Notes: generated by a model not told the origin, from the sequence alone. Counted from the stretch's first letter, positions 1-9,566 are shown. The stretch is 64,000 nt of DNA from Aliiroseovarius marinus (GCF_004360145.1 NZ_ML178712.1:414179-478178), one strand, 5' to 3'. Numbers and translations are program-made.

Positions 1-137
1 ATATCCGCGCCCGGCCATTGGATCACGTCCGGCCCCGCCTCGCGCGAGGTGCCGATGACGGTGAAATCGCTGGGTAGCTCGGCCGCCAAGGCGCGCGCCG
101 AGTAGCCGTATCCGAATACAAACAGTGTCTTTTTCAT
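1..137 (-). CDS. NAD(P)-binding SDR/epimerase-like protein (partial, N-terminus only)
   Basis: Only the first 45 residues are in the window; the gene runs off the left edge. The N-terminus begins MKKTLFVFGYGYSARALA, a beta strand followed by a glycine-rich turn (GYGYSA) that fits the Rossmann fold of extended short-chain dehydrogenases or NAD-dependent epimerases. Later residues (TVIGTSRE) match the second strand of such folds. The start is the only ATG near the frame opening. It is divergent from the adenine deaminase gene, with about 97 bp between them. Substrate and pathway cannot be read from this fragment. Confidence 0.6.
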   Translation of the reverse strand, partial: MKKTLFVFGYGYSARALAAELPSDFTVIGTSREAGPDVIQWPGAD

Positions 138-234
138 GCGCGCAGTATCGTCGCGCAGCGCGGATTGAAAAGCCCAAAACGGACGTCTCAGATTTTGGGG
201 TTGCGCTAACAAATGATTTCAGAACAATTGATTC

Positions 235-2037
235 ATGAGAAAACAGACATTTAAGAGCTGGCCCGAAAGCGCGACGCGATTGATTGCCGTCGCCGCAGGG
301 CGCGACGCAGCAGACACAGTTATCAAAGGCGGCCGCGTGGTGAATGTGCACACGCGCGAGGTGCTGGATTGGCAGGTGGCCATGGCCGACGGGCGTTTCG
401 CCTATATCGGCCCCGACGCCAGCCATTGCATTGGGCCAGATACAGACGTGATCGACGCGGGCGGGCAATACCTGATCCCCGGCCTGTGCGACGGACATAT
501 GCATATCGAAAGCGGGATGCTGACGCCCGCTGAATTCGCCCGTGCTGTCATTCCGCACGGCACCACCACCATGTTCGTGGACCCGCACGAGATCGCGAAT
601 GTTCTGGGGCTGGAAGGTGTGCGTTTGATGCATGATGAGGCTCTCATCCAGCCTGTGAACATCTATACCCAGATGCCGTCCTGCGCGCCCTCTGCCCCGG
701 GGCTGGAAACCACGGGCTTCGAAATCACGCCCGAGGACGTGGCCGAGGCAATGTCTTGGCCCGGCATCATCGGGTTGGGCGAGATGATGAACTTCCCCGG
801 CGTGATCAACGGCGATCCCAAGATGCTAGCGGAAATGGCGGCGACTCAGAACGCGGGCAAGACCATCGGCGGGCACTATGCCAGCCCTGATCTGGGCCCG
901 AATTTCCACGCCTATGCGGCGGGCGGTCCTGCGGATGACCATGAAGGCACCTGCGAGGCCGACGCCATTGCCCGCGTCCGCCAGGGCATGCGCTCGATGA
1001 TGCGGCTGGGCTCGGCCTGGTTTGACGTGGAAAAGCAGATTACCGCCGTGACCGAAAAGGGTCTGGACCCGCGCAACTTCATCATCTGCACCGATGATTG
1101 CCATTCCGGCACGTTGGTCGAGGAAGGCCACGTAGACCGCGCCCTGCGCTATGCGATCAGCTATGGCTGTGACCCCTTGGTGGCGCTGCAGATGGCGACG
1201 ATCAACACCGCGACGCATTTCGGGTTAGAGCGAGAATTAGGCTCTATTTCACCGGGAAGACGCGGTGATGTGATCTTTACCGACGACCTGACCACCCTGC
1301 CGATCAACCGCGTCTTTGCCCGGGGTGTCAGCGTGGCCGAGGGTGGCAAGATTAGCGTGGACTGCCCGCATCTGGACTGGCCCGCCCATGCGAAGGCCAC
1401 CATGCATATGGGCAAGACCATCGTGCCCGAGGATTTCATCGTAAAAGCGCCTGATGGTGCGAACTCGGTTACTGCCAGGGTCATCGGGATTGTCGAGAAC
1501 CAAGCGCCCACAAAGGCTCTAACACGGGACCTTTCGGTGTCTGACGGCATCGTGCAGACCGACGAAGCGCAGGACGTAGCGCAGGTTGCGCTGGTCGAGC
1601 GGCACAAGGGCACCGGCGGCGTGGTCAATGGGTTCGTGAACGGGTTCGGCTACACGGGCCAGATGGCCATGGCATCGACCGTGGCGCATGACAGCCACCA
1701 TATGATCGTGGTCGGAACGTCTCGTGACGACATGGCGCTGGCGGCCAATCGTCTGGCCGAGGTCGGCGGCGGTATGTGTGTCTATCAAGGCGGAAAAGAG
1801 CTGGCTTTGGTCGAATTGCCCGTCGCCGGTCTGATGTCCGACGCCCCCGCAACCGAGGTCGCTGAGAAAGCCAAGAGCATCATTGACGCGATGGAGACCT
1901 GCGGCTGCACCTTGAATAATGCCTCGATCCAACACAGCTTTTTGGCCTTGGTTGTCATCCCCGAGTTACGGATCTCTGATCTGGGATTGGTGGATGTGAC
2001 GAAATTCGAACTGACCGATTTGTTGAAGGAAAATTGA
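235..2037 (+). CDS. ade: Adenine deaminase
   Basis: Amidohydrolase-superfamily enzyme of 600 residues, the usual length for bacterial Ade, converting adenine to hypoxanthine plus ammonia in the cytosol. The metal-binding signature DGHMHIESGM lies near residue 86, with further family blocks PHGTTTMFVDPHEI and ICTDDCHSG. The C-terminal half carries the family's typical closing domain (GFGYTGQMAMASTVAHDSHH region). It is the first gene of a two-gene unit with the AMP nucleosidase gene: its TGA stop shares one base with the downstream ATG. Together they would turn AMP into adenine and then hypoxanthine. Confidence 0.95.
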   Translation: MRKQTFKSWPESATRLIAVAAGRDAADTVIKGGRVVNVHTREVLDWQVAMADGRFAYIGPDASHCIGPDTDVIDAGGQYLIPGLCDGHMHIESGMLTPAEFARAVIPHGTTTMFVDPHEIANVLGLEGVRLMHDEALIQPVNIYTQMPSCAPSAPGLETTGFEITPEDVAEAMSWPGIIGLGEMMNFPGVINGDPKMLAEMAATQNAGKTIGGHYASPDLGPNFHAYAAGGPADDHEGTCEADAIARVRQGMRSMMRLGSAWFDVEKQITAVTEKGLDPRNFIICTDDCHSGTLVEEGHVDRALRYAISYGCDPLVALQMATINTATHFGLERELGSISPGRRGDVIFTDDLTTLPINRVFARGVSVAEGGKISVDCPHLDWPAHAKATMHMGKTIVPEDFIVKAPDGANSVTARVIGIVENQAPTKALTRDLSVSDGIVQTDEAQDVAQVALVERHKGTGGVVNGFVNGFGYTGQMAMASTVAHDSHHMIVVGTSRDDMALAANRLAEVGGGMCVYQGGKELALVELPVAGLMSDAPATEVAEKAKSIIDAMETCGCTLNNASIQHSFLALVVIPELRISDLGLVDVTKFELTDLLKEN

Positions 2038-3521
2038 TGACTCCCAGCGCACCCTCTATCCCCGTGGTCAGCCCCGGTGGCGGCGCCTACCAGGTGTTTA
2101 CCGACCCCAAGGCAGCAGTGGACGAGCTGAAATCGCTTTATGAAAAGGCCTGCGACTTTCTGTGTGATACCTTCGAACAGAATGCCAGCGGCAAACAACC
2201 CCCCAGCCGCTTTCGCGCCTTTTATCCCGAGATCCGCCTGACCACGACCAGCCACGCGCAGAAGGACAGCCGTCTAAGCTTCGGTCACGTTTCCGCCCCC
2301 GGCACCTATGCCAGCACCATCACACGCCCGGACCTGTTTGCGAACTATCTGGAGCAGCAAATCGCGCTTCTGATGCAAAATCACGGCGTTCCAGTACAGA
2401 TTGGATACTCGACCACGCCGATCCCCGTGCATTTCGCCGTGTCGCGCAACCCGGACATCACCGTGCCGCAGGAAGGCGCGATGACCTATCCGCTGCGCGA
2501 TGTCTTTGACGTGCCGGACCTGTCGACCACGAATGATGACATTGTGAATGGCGTGGCCGAGCTGGATGACAGCGGTGCAGCGCCCCTTGCCCCGTTCACC
2601 GCCCAGCGCGTGGACTATTCCTTGGCCCGCCTGTCGCATTACACCGCGACCATGCCCGAGGATTTCCAGAACCACGTGTTGTTCACCAACTACCAGTTCT
2701 ATGTCGAGGAGTTCGAAGCGTATGCGCGCCAGATGCTCGCCGATCCCGACAGCGGGTATGAGGCTTTCGTGGGGCCGGGCTATCACCGGATCACGACTGC
2801 TGACGGGGAATTGCCCACACCGCCGAAACTGCCGCAGATGCCCAGCTATCACCTGACGCGCCCAGATGGGTCGGGGATTACGCTTGTGAATATCGGTGTC
2901 GGTCCCTCGAACGCGAAGACCGCAACGGACCACATTGCGGTGCTACGCCCGCATGCATGGCTGATGGTCGGCCACTGCGCAGGCCTTCGTAACAGCCAGC
3001 GGCTTGGCGATTTCGTTCTGGCCCACGCCTATCTGCGTGAAGACAAGGTGCTCGACGACGACCTGCCGATCTGGGTGCCGATCCCGCCACTGGCAGAAAT
3101 CCAGATCGCACTGGAAAAGGCCGTGGCGAAGATCACTGAATATGAAGGCTATGACTTGAAGCGCATCATGCGGACGGGCACCGTCGCGACGCTGGATAAC
3201 CGCAACTGGGAATTGCGCGACCAACGCGGCCCCGTTCAGCGCCTGTCCCAATCCCGCGCCATTGCGTTGGATATGGAAAGTGCCACCATCGCCGCGAACG
3301 GATTCCGCTTCCGTGTGCCCTATGGCACGCTCTTATGTGTCTCGGACAAACCCCTGCACGGAGAGCTGAAACTCCCCGGTATGGCGTCCGATTTCTATAA
3401 GACCCAGGTGGCGCGACATTTGCAGATTGGCATCCACGCGATGGAGACCCTGCGCGACATGCCGATCGAACGTATCCACAGCCGGAAACTGCGCAGCTTC
3501 GACGAAACCGCCTTCCTGTGA
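2037..3521 (+). CDS. amn: AMP nucleosidase
   Basis: 494-residue protein hydrolysing AMP to adenine and ribose 5-phosphate. The length and the two-part build (an N-terminal regulatory domain, then a C-terminal nucleoside-phosphorylase-like domain with VNIGVGPSNAKTATDHIAVLRP and ALDMESATIAANG) fit the Amn family. The ATG at 2037 is chosen over an in-frame TTG one codon earlier, because GAAGGA lies six bases upstream and the ATG overlaps the ade stop as TGATG. Translational coupling with ade makes a short AMP salvage or catabolic route the likely role. Confidence 0.93.
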   Translation: MTPSAPSIPVVSPGGGAYQVFTDPKAAVDELKSLYEKACDFLCDTFEQNASGKQPPSRFRAFYPEIRLTTTSHAQKDSRLSFGHVSAPGTYASTITRPDLFANYLEQQIALLMQNHGVPVQIGYSTTPIPVHFAVSRNPDITVPQEGAMTYPLRDVFDVPDLSTTNDDIVNGVAELDDSGAAPLAPFTAQRVDYSLARLSHYTATMPEDFQNHVLFTNYQFYVEEFEAYARQMLADPDSGYEAFVGPGYHRITTADGELPTPPKLPQMPSYHLTRPDGSGITLVNIGVGPSNAKTATDHIAVLRPHAWLMVGHCAGLRNSQRLGDFVLAHAYLREDKVLDDDLPIWVPIPPLAEIQIALEKAVAKITEYEGYDLKRIMRTGTVATLDNRNWELRDQRGPVQRLSQSRAIALDMESATIAANGFRFRVPYGTLLCVSDKPLHGELKLPGMASDFYKTQVARHLQIGIHAMETLRDMPIERIHSRKLRSFDETAFL

Positions 3522-3599
3522 ATCGGGGACAAACAGCCCTTCGAGGGTGAATTCAAACCTGCCCTTAGGGAAGCCATGCCATTTTTTGGCGAAAAAGCG

Positions 3600-3618
3600 C
3601 TATTTCCTAGGAAAATAG
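3600..3618. promoter_or_regulatory. Palindrome upstream of HU gene
   Basis: An imperfect palindrome centred on CCTAGG (CTATTT on the left, AAATAG on the right) lies about 90 bp upstream of the HU start in a 186-bp gap between amn and HU. It could be an operator. No partner repeat is seen elsewhere in the window, so the assignment is tentative. Confidence 0.25.
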
Positions 3619-3707
3619 GGCCAACTAACGATTGTGTCGCCCTGCTACATACAGTTAAATGCCCGCAATGAAGCCCAAGAAATGGGCAATTGTGAGGAGT
3701 GTTATAC

Positions 3708-3995
3708 ATGTCGAAACCGATGACCAAGACCCAGCTGGTGGCCGCTCTGGCTGAAGAAATGGGTTCGGACAAGAAGTCCGCAGCTGGTGCCCTGGAAGGT
3801 ATCATCAACATCATCACCCGCGAAGTGTCGGGCGGTGGCGCTGTGACTCTGCCCGGCGTTGGCAAAATCTATTGCCGCGAGCGTCCGGCACGCATGGTGC
3901 GCAACCCCGCCACCGGCGAGCAGATCCAGAAAGAAGCCGACAAGGTCGTCAAGATGACCATCGCCAAAGCGCTGAAAGACAGCGTAAACGGCTGA
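3708..3995 (+). CDS. hup: HU-family DNA-binding protein
   Basis: 95-residue histone-like protein that binds and bends DNA in the nucleoid. It has the HU/IHF fold order: N-terminal helices (MTKTQLVAALAEEM), then the beta arm with PGVGKIYCRERPARMVRNPATGE, where the RNPATGE block is the arm signature. The arm sequence is more divergent from E. coli HU than usual. ATG 3708 is chosen over an in-frame GTG at 3699 because GAGGAG lies directly upstream with good spacing. It is a single-gene unit with its own terminator. Confidence 0.93.
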   Translation: MSKPMTKTQLVAALAEEMGSDKKSAAGALEGIINIITREVSGGGAVTLPGVGKIYCRERPARMVRNPATGEQIQKEADKVVKMTIAKALKDSVNG

Positions 3996-4034
3996 TCTGG
4001 TCACAAGGGGCCTTGCCCCGCTGCCAAAATTCGG

Positions 4035-4066
4035 AAAGGGTCGCCAGATTGGCGGCCCTTTTCTAT
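4035..4066 (+). terminator. Rho-independent terminator of HU gene
   Basis: An 11-bp stem (4035-4045 with 4051-4061, one G-U wobble, five-base loop AGATT) followed by a T-rich run, 40 bp after the HU stop. Confidence 0.85.
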
Positions 4067-4076
4067 TGGAGGTGAC

Positions 4077-4952
4077 ATGGACCTGCGCGCAATCTTCATG
4101 GGGCTGGCCTTCGCCCTGATGTGGAGCTCGGCCTTCACCTCGGCCCGGATCATCGTGTCTGAAGCGCCGCCTCTGTATTCCCTGTCATTACGCTTCCTGA
4201 TCTCGGGTCTGCTGGGCGTCATCATCGCGCGTGCCTTGGGGCAAAGTTGGCAGCTGACCCGGAACCAGTGGCGGGCCGTCATTATCTTCGGATTCTGCCA
4301 AAATGCCCTGTATTTGGGTCTAAATTTCGTCGCCATGCAGTGGGTCGAGGCGGGGCTTGCCTCGATCATCGCATCGACCATGCCACTGATGGTGGCCTTC
4401 GCCGGGTGGATCCTTCTGGGCGACCGTTTGCGCCCGATGGCCATCGCGGGATTGTTTGCGGGCGTCGTCGGCGTGACGCTGATCATGGGCTCGCGCCTGT
4501 CGGGTGGTGTCGACATCACCGGCGTTATCCTGTGCTTCGTGGCCGCCGCCGCGCTGACTGCCGCCACTTTGTCGGTCCGCACGGCATCCTCGGGCGGCAA
4601 TCTGATGATGATCGTAGGGCTGCAAATGTTCGTGGGCTCCGGCGCGCTGTTCGTCGCGGCGCTGTTTCTGGAAAGCCCGGACTTCACGCCCAGCCTGCGC
4701 CTTGGCATGGCCTTTACCTATACCGTTCTGGTGCCCGGACTGCTGGCCACATGGATTTGGTTCGCCCTTGTCGGACGCATTGGCGCGGTCAAAGCCGCTA
4801 CTTTCCACTTCCTGAACCCGTTTTTCGGCGTTGCCATCGCGTGGCTTTTGCTGGGCGAGGCGCTGAGCATGGTGGATTTCATCGGCGTGGCGATCATCAC
4901 GGTCGGCATCCTTGCGGTGCAGCTTTCGAAACAAAACCCCACAGCAACGTGA
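4077..4952 (+). CDS. DMT-superfamily (EamA) transporter
   Basis: 291-residue inner-membrane protein with about ten hydrophobic segments in two EamA repeats. The first repeat opens with FALMWSSAFTSARIIV, and the second ends with FFGVAIAWLLLGEALS, a typical EamA repeat end. Members export amino acids, metabolites or drugs; the substrate is unknown here. GGAGGT lies only three bases before the ATG, so a start at 4098 is also possible. It begins just after the HU terminator. Confidence 0.85.
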   Translation: MDLRAIFMGLAFALMWSSAFTSARIIVSEAPPLYSLSLRFLISGLLGVIIARALGQSWQLTRNQWRAVIIFGFCQNALYLGLNFVAMQWVEAGLASIIASTMPLMVAFAGWILLGDRLRPMAIAGLFAGVVGVTLIMGSRLSGGVDITGVILCFVAAAALTAATLSVRTASSGGNLMMIVGLQMFVGSGALFVAALFLESPDFTPSLRLGMAFTYTVLVPGLLATWIWFALVGRIGAVKAATFHFLNPFFGVAIAWLLLGEALSMVDFIGVAIITVGILAVQLSKQNPTAT

Positions 4953-5009
4953 AGCCCCTTGCCCGCTTCGTGAGGTGACTTTCCCGGCGATATCCAACAC
5001 ATTCCAACC

Positions 5010-5723
5010 ATGGAACTTGTCTTTGGATATCTTGCCGGGCTGCTGACCCTGATCAACCCCTGCGTCTTGCCGGTGCTGCCCATCGTGTTGGCCACCGCAT
5101 TGCAGGCCAGCCGCTTTGGCCCCTTGGCCGTCGCCGCCGGGATGAGCGTGTCTTTCGTCACTCTTGGCCTGCTGGTCACCGTGCTGGGCTATACGATCGG
5201 CCTGACCGAGGACATGGTCGCGCAGGCAGGCGCCATCCTGATGGTGGGCTTTGGCCTGATTCTGATGACCCCGGTTCTGTCCGAACGCTTTGCGACGGCT
5301 ACCGCCGGATTTTCGGCCCAAGCAGACAGCTCGTTGGATGATGTGAACCGCAGCGGCCTCTCCGGTCAGTTCCTTGGCGGTATGCTGCTCGGCGCAGTTT
5401 GGAGCCCCTGCATCGGCCCCACGTTGGGTGGCGCGATCTCTCTGGCATCACAAGGCAAGTCAATCCCGTGGGCCGCCGCGATCATGCTGATGTTTGCCCT
5501 GGGCGTGTCGACCATCATCATCGCATTGGGCTATGGCGCGCGCGCCGCGATTATGCGCAGACAGGCTCTAATGCGGCGGATTGCGCAGAAATCCCGCCCG
5601 ATCATGGGCGTGATCTTTGTCGCCGTCGGCACCGCCATCCTGTTCCGCTTTCACCACACACTCGAAGCATGGGCCGTGCAAAACCTGCCCGCCTGGCTGA
5701 ATGACCTCTCTGTATCCCTCTGA
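5010..5723 (+). CDS. CcdA-family cytochrome c biogenesis / thiol-disulfide transmembrane protein
   Basis: 237-residue membrane protein with about six transmembrane segments. The first pairs with the NPCVLPVLP motif and a later one with SPCIGPTLGG; these two cysteines are the redox pair of the DsbD/CcdA transmembrane domain. CcdA passes electrons from cytosolic thioredoxin to periplasmic thiol proteins used in cytochrome c maturation or oxidative repair. The next gene, 12 bp downstream, encodes an exported thioredoxin-like protein, its probable partner. Confidence 0.9.
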   Translation: MELVFGYLAGLLTLINPCVLPVLPIVLATALQASRFGPLAVAAGMSVSFVTLGLLVTVLGYTIGLTEDMVAQAGAILMVGFGLILMTPVLSERFATATAGFSAQADSSLDDVNRSGLSGQFLGGMLLGAVWSPCIGPTLGGAISLASQGKSIPWAAAIMLMFALGVSTIIIALGYGARAAIMRRQALMRRIAQKSRPIMGVIFVAVGTAILFRFHHTLEAWAVQNLPAWLNDLSVSL

Positions 5724-5735
5724 AAGGAGACCACC

Positions 5736-6146
5736 ATGAACCGCCGAGATTTCCTGTCCCTCACCGCTGCCGTATCGCTTGTGCCTGCCTTGGCGCGCGC
5801 CGGTGCGATGGACTATTCCCGCGGGCTTGTCGAACAGGCTTTGGCAAATGGGGAAACCGTGTTTCTGGACTTCAAAGCCAGCTGGTGTTCGACCTGCGCG
5901 GCGCAGGAACGCGTGATCAAAGCCCTGAAGGCCGAAAACCCCGCCTATGATGAAAACATCACCTTCATCAATGTCGACTGGGACAAGTATGGGAAGTCGA
6001 AACTGTCCCGGTCCCTCCGCATCCCACGCCGCTCGACCTTGGTTGTCCTGAAAGGCGAGGATGAACTGGATCGCATCGTGGCAGGCACATCGAAAGCCGA
6101 CATCAAAGCGCTGATGGATACGGCGCTGTCGGCTGCGACGGCCTGA
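5736..6146 (+). CDS. Exported thioredoxin-family protein
   Basis: 136-residue thioredoxin-like protein with a twin-arginine-type N-terminus (MNRRDFLSLTAAVSLVPALARA), so probably periplasmic. The redox motif is CSTC in FKASWCSTCAAQ near residue 50. The loop that normally carries the cis-proline before a threonine reads RIPRRSTLVV: a serine occupies the cis-Pro site and the proline is three residues earlier. A good AAAGGAG lies before the start. It is in an operon with the CcdA-type gene and probably receives electrons from it. Confidence 0.85.
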   Translation: MNRRDFLSLTAAVSLVPALARAGAMDYSRGLVEQALANGETVFLDFKASWCSTCAAQERVIKALKAENPAYDENITFINVDWDKYGKSKLSRSLRIPRRSTLVVLKGEDELDRIVAGTSKADIKALMDTALSAATA

Positions 6147-6159
6147 TCGGCGCTTTTCC

Positions 6160-7092
6160 TCAGGTCAAAAGACCCAACAGCACGGTCAGCGTGACGAAAG
6201 CCCCGACCGTTGTGCCCAACAGCGCGATGGAGGCAACGCCCTCGCGCCCGTGCTCCATCGCGAAAACGGTGTAGATGGTGAAAATTGGCATGGCGGCGGA
6301 CAGGATCACCGCCGCTTGCAGCTCGGGCGACAGGCCGGTGCCCAGCACAAGCAGCGCCACGAAGACCATTGCCGGATGCAGGAACAGCTTGCCCAAGGTG
6401 ATTTGAGCGGCCAAGGCCCGATTGCCGATCAGCGGCAAGCCCACCAAGCTTCCGCCAATCACAAACAACGCCAAGGCCGAGGCCGACGCAGCCAGCATGC
6501 TGAACAGCCGTAGGGCCGGTTCGGGCAGGGTTAGACCCGAAATTGACACGACAAGCCCGGCGGCAAGGGCGACGACCAGCGGCCGCTTCAGCACGCTTAG
6601 GATCACGCTGCGCATCTTGGACATCGGGCTGTCATGCGGCCCCTCGCGCCCCATCTCCATGATCGCCAGCGCGATCGGGATCAGCACGAAGTTTTCCACC
6701 AGCATGTTCATCGCCAGAATCGATCCAGCCAGATCTGGAAAGGCGAGCAGCATCACCGGATAGCCCACGAAGCCCGAGTTCGGGCAGGTTGTTCCCATCA
6801 CAGCCACACCGCGCCGGGGCGCATCGCCACCCGTGGCGCGAAACCACGTCCACGCCAGTGCGATGGTCGCAAGCCCTCCGGCTAAGAACACCGACATGTA
6901 GGTGGGATTGAACACCTGCGCGACGGGACGGGTCGCTACGGCGTGAAACAGCAGCGCGGGAAGCGCGATGTTCATCACATAGCCGCCCAGCACGCGCATA
7001 TCAGAGGGTTTGAACCAGCCGCCGCGCGTGGTCGCATAGCCCAGCGCAATGGCTGCGTAGATTGGAAAGGTGATGGCGAGGATCGCCAGCAT
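6160..7092 (-). CDS. AEC-family transporter (auxin efflux carrier fold)
   Basis: 310-residue membrane protein with about ten hydrophobic segments, of the family that exports small organic acids or auxin-like compounds. The central loop containing MGREGPHDSPMSKM separates two five-helix halves, as is usual. Its ATG shares one base with the aroC stop codon (TGATG on the minus strand), so it is translated from the aroC transcript. The coupling to the shikimate pathway may be incidental; the substrate is not predictable. Confidence 0.85.
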   Translation of the reverse strand: MLAILAITFPIYAAIALGYATTRGGWFKPSDMRVLGGYVMNIALPALLFHAVATRPVAQVFNPTYMSVFLAGGLATIALAWTWFRATGGDAPRRGVAVMGTTCPNSGFVGYPVMLLAFPDLAGSILAMNMLVENFVLIPIALAIMEMGREGPHDSPMSKMRSVILSVLKRPLVVALAAGLVVSISGLTLPEPALRLFSMLAASASALALFVIGGSLVGLPLIGNRALAAQITLGKLFLHPAMVFVALLVLGTGLSPELQAAVILSAAMPIFTIYTVFAMEHGREGVASIALLGTTVGAFVTLTVLLGLLT

Positions 7093-8198
7093 CAGCCGAT
7101 CTGACCGCGCGGTCCTTCACCGATTTGCGCGCGGTGCAGCATCAGGTGATCAAGGATCACACAGGCGGCCATCGCCTCGCCCACCGGAACAGCGCGGATG
7201 CCGACACAGGGGTCATGACGGCCCTTGGTGATCACCTCAATCGGCTCGCCCGATTTGGTGATCGACTTGCGCGGTGTCAGGATCGAGCTGGTTGGCTTCA
7301 CAGCAAACCGCACCACAATATCCTGCCCGGTCGAGATGCCGCCCAGAATACCACCCGCGTGGTTCGAGGCATAAACTGGCCCGTCTGGACCCATCGAGAT
7401 CTCGTCCGCATTCGCCGTCCCGCGCAGGCCGGCAGCGGCCATACCCTCGCCAATCTCGACACCCTTCACGGCGTTGATCGACATCATCGCGGCGGCCAAA
7501 TCAGTGTCTAACTTGGCATAAACCGGCGCGCCCAGTCCGGCAGGGGCGCCGCGCACCACGACCTCGACCGCGGCGCCGACGCTGTCATTTTCCTTCACGC
7601 GCAGGAACTGCAGATAGTCTTCCCATTCCTGCACAGCGCTCGCATCGGGCAGCCAGAACGGGTTGTTGTCGATGGCGTCCCAATCGAACTTCGAGCGATC
7701 AAGATGCTTTTCGCCCATCTGGGTCATGTAGCCCTTGATCTCAAGCCCCGGCACCAGCGCCTTCAGCGCCTCGCGGGCAACGCCGCCGGCAGCCACGCGT
7801 GCAGCCGTTTCGCGGGCCGAGGAGCGTCCACCGCCACGCGGGTCGCGGATCCCGTATTTCTGCCAATAGGTGATGTCAGCGTGACCCGGACGGAACGTCT
7901 TTTCGATCTCGCCATAGTCTTTGGATCGTTGGTCGGTGTTCTCGATCATCAGCTGGATCGGCGTGCCGGTGGTCTGCCCTTCATAAACACCCGACAGAAT
8001 GCGCACCTGATCGGGCTCGTTGCGGGCCGTGGTGTTCTTGTTCTGACCCGGACGGCGTTTGTCCAGCCAGACTTGCAGCATCTCAGCCTCAAGCGGCACA
8101 CCGGGGGGGCACCCGTCGACGGTCGCGCCCAAAGCAGGCCCGTGGCTTTCACCCCAAGTGGTGACACGGAAGATATGACCAAAGCTGTTCATCGACAT
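7092..8198 (-). CDS. aroC: Chorismate synthase
   Basis: 368-residue cytosolic enzyme that converts 5-enolpyruvylshikimate 3-phosphate to chorismate with reduced FMN, the last common step to aromatic amino acids. Family signatures are present: [11 protein letters not shown] near the N-terminus, [10 protein letters not shown], and [18 protein letters not shown]. The start at 8198 has GGAG upstream; a second ATG two codons on is possible. It heads a two-gene unit with the AEC transporter. Confidence 0.97.
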   Translation of the reverse strand: MSMNSFGHIFRVTTWGESHGPALGATVDGCPPGVPLEAEMLQVWLDKRRPGQNKNTTARNEPDQVRILSGVYEGQTTGTPIQLMIENTDQRSKDYGEIEKTFRPGHADITYWQKYGIRDPRGGGRSSARETAARVAAGGVAREALKALVPGLEIKGYMTQMGEKHLDRSKFDWDAIDNNPFWLPDASAVQEWEDYLQFLRVKENDSVGAAVEVVVRGAPAGLGAPVYAKLDTDLAAAMMSINAVKGVEIGEGMAAAGLRGTANADEISMGPDGPVYASNHAGGILGGISTGQDIVVRFAVKPTSSILTPRKSITKSGEPIEVITKGRHDPCVGIRAVPVGEAMAACVILDHLMLHRAQIGEGPRGQIG

Positions 8199-8264
8199 GG
8201 GCGCGCTCCTTCATTCCCAAGCGTGATAGCGAAGGGGGAAACGAAAGGGAAGCGCCCCAAGGCG

Positions 8265-9230
8265 TTAGCTTTCGCTTTGTTGCGGCCTGCGGTGTTTTGG
8301 CTTCGGCGTGGGGCCAGCGTCATAGCGCGGGTTCGGATCGCGCAGGATCGGGTTGCGGACCGAGACAGACGGGCGGCTTTCGCGCCACACGATGAACACG
8401 CCCGAGGCGATGATCACCGCGGCACCGACGCCCACCCACATGTCCGGCAGCTCGTCAAAGAACAGCGCGCCGAAGGCGGTCGCCCACAGGATCTGGCTGT
8501 ATTGCGTGGGGGCCACCACCGCGGCGGGGGCCGAACGGTAGGCGATGATGATCATCATCTGCGCAAAGACCGACATGACCCCGACGCTGGCAGCAAGGCC
8601 CAGATCCACGATCTGCATCGGCACATAGACGAAGGGCAGGATCAGCCCCATCGCCAGAATGGACGACAGCATGGGGTAGAGGATCATCACGGCGGTCCGC
8701 TCCTCTCCCCCGATCTTGCGCATGATGATGGACCCAAGCGCCGAGCAGAAGGCCGCGATCAAAGCACAGATATGCCCAAACGAGATCACGGTCACGCCGG
8801 GGCGCAGAACGATCAAAACACCGATCAGACCGACGATCACGGCTGCCCACCGCTGCCCGCGCACGGGCTCACCCAATAGCCATGCCGACATGGCGGTGAT
8901 CAGAAGGGGTGTGGCGAAGAGAAGGGCATAGACCTCGGCCAGCGGCAGCACGGTGAAGGCGTAGAACGCCGCCGACATCGCGATCACCGTGGTCGTCGAC
9001 CGGATCAGGATCAGCCACGGGTGATGCGGGCGGAAATTGTCCACCTGACGGTCCGCCAGCATCATGATCGACATCGGCACGAAGGCAAACAGCATCGCGA
9101 AGAAGATGATCTGGAACACGGCAAACTGCATGCCCAGAAGCTTGATCACCGCGTCATGGGTGGCAAACAGCCCAAAGGCTGCAAAGGCAAAGCCAAGCCC
9201 GCGCAGGGGGGATTGAGATGTGTCCGACAT
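8265..9230 (-). CDS. DMT-superfamily (EamA) transporter
   Basis: 321-residue membrane protein with ten predicted helices in two EamA repeats (FGLFATHDAVIKLLG at the N-terminus, FGALFFDELPDMWVGVGAAVII in the second). It resembles exporters of amino acids, S-adenosylmethionine or nucleoside-like compounds. A hydrophilic 30-residue C-terminal tail rich in Pro, Lys and Arg probably lies in the cytosol. It is divergent from the thiamine transport operon; the gap contains the promoters of both. Confidence 0.85.
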   Translation of the reverse strand: MSDTSQSPLRGLGFAFAAFGLFATHDAVIKLLGMQFAVFQIIFFAMLFAFVPMSIMMLADRQVDNFRPHHPWLILIRSTTTVIAMSAAFYAFTVLPLAEVYALLFATPLLITAMSAWLLGEPVRGQRWAAVIVGLIGVLIVLRPGVTVISFGHICALIAAFCSALGSIIMRKIGGEERTAVMILYPMLSSILAMGLILPFVYVPMQIVDLGLAASVGVMSVFAQMMIIIAYRSAPAAVVAPTQYSQILWATAFGALFFDELPDMWVGVGAAVIIASGVFIVWRESRPSVSVRNPILRDPNPRYDAGPTPKPKHRRPQQSES

Positions 9231-9475
9231 GGACCGCTCCGATACTGAAGGTGTTAGCGATCACATTGCTGATTGTTGCCTGAGGGTCAAGGGCAATGCT
9301 GCTATGCATTTTCGCGCGGTTCCAGATGCGGCTCGGCTGGCCCTACGAATTCGCAAAACAGGCCTTAGGGCAAATGAGGTTTCTTTTCATGGGGTTGCGC
9401 TGGAATGGTCGGGCTTGCGCAAATGCGCCCGCCAAATCTGCTTGCCATTCTTCTGCGCATTGTGCACGTACGGGG

Positions 9476-9566
9476 CACCTCGGGGTGCTGTGATCCCACA
9501 GCTGAGATGCGCAATCGGCGCGGACCCGTAGAACCTGAACCGGCTAACACCGGCGGAGGGAAGGTG
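9476..9566 (+). promoter_or_regulatory. TPP riboswitch (thi box)
   Basis: The conserved thi-box landmarks appear in order: CACCTCGGGGTGC, CTGAGATG, ACCCGTAGAACCTGA and CCGGCTAACACCGGCGGAGG. The ends CACCT (9476-9480) and AGGTG (9562-9566) form the closing P1 helix. A short hairpin (ATTTGG 9567-9572 with CCAAAT 9579-9584) lies between it and the GGAGGA ribosome-binding site and may be part of the expression platform. It sits directly upstream of thiB, as expected for thiamine-diphosphate repression of thiBPQ. Confidence 0.96.

Noticed and set aside
138-234. Purine riboswitch upstream of adenine deaminase
   Set aside because: No conserved junction or loop sequences are present, and the space is too short.
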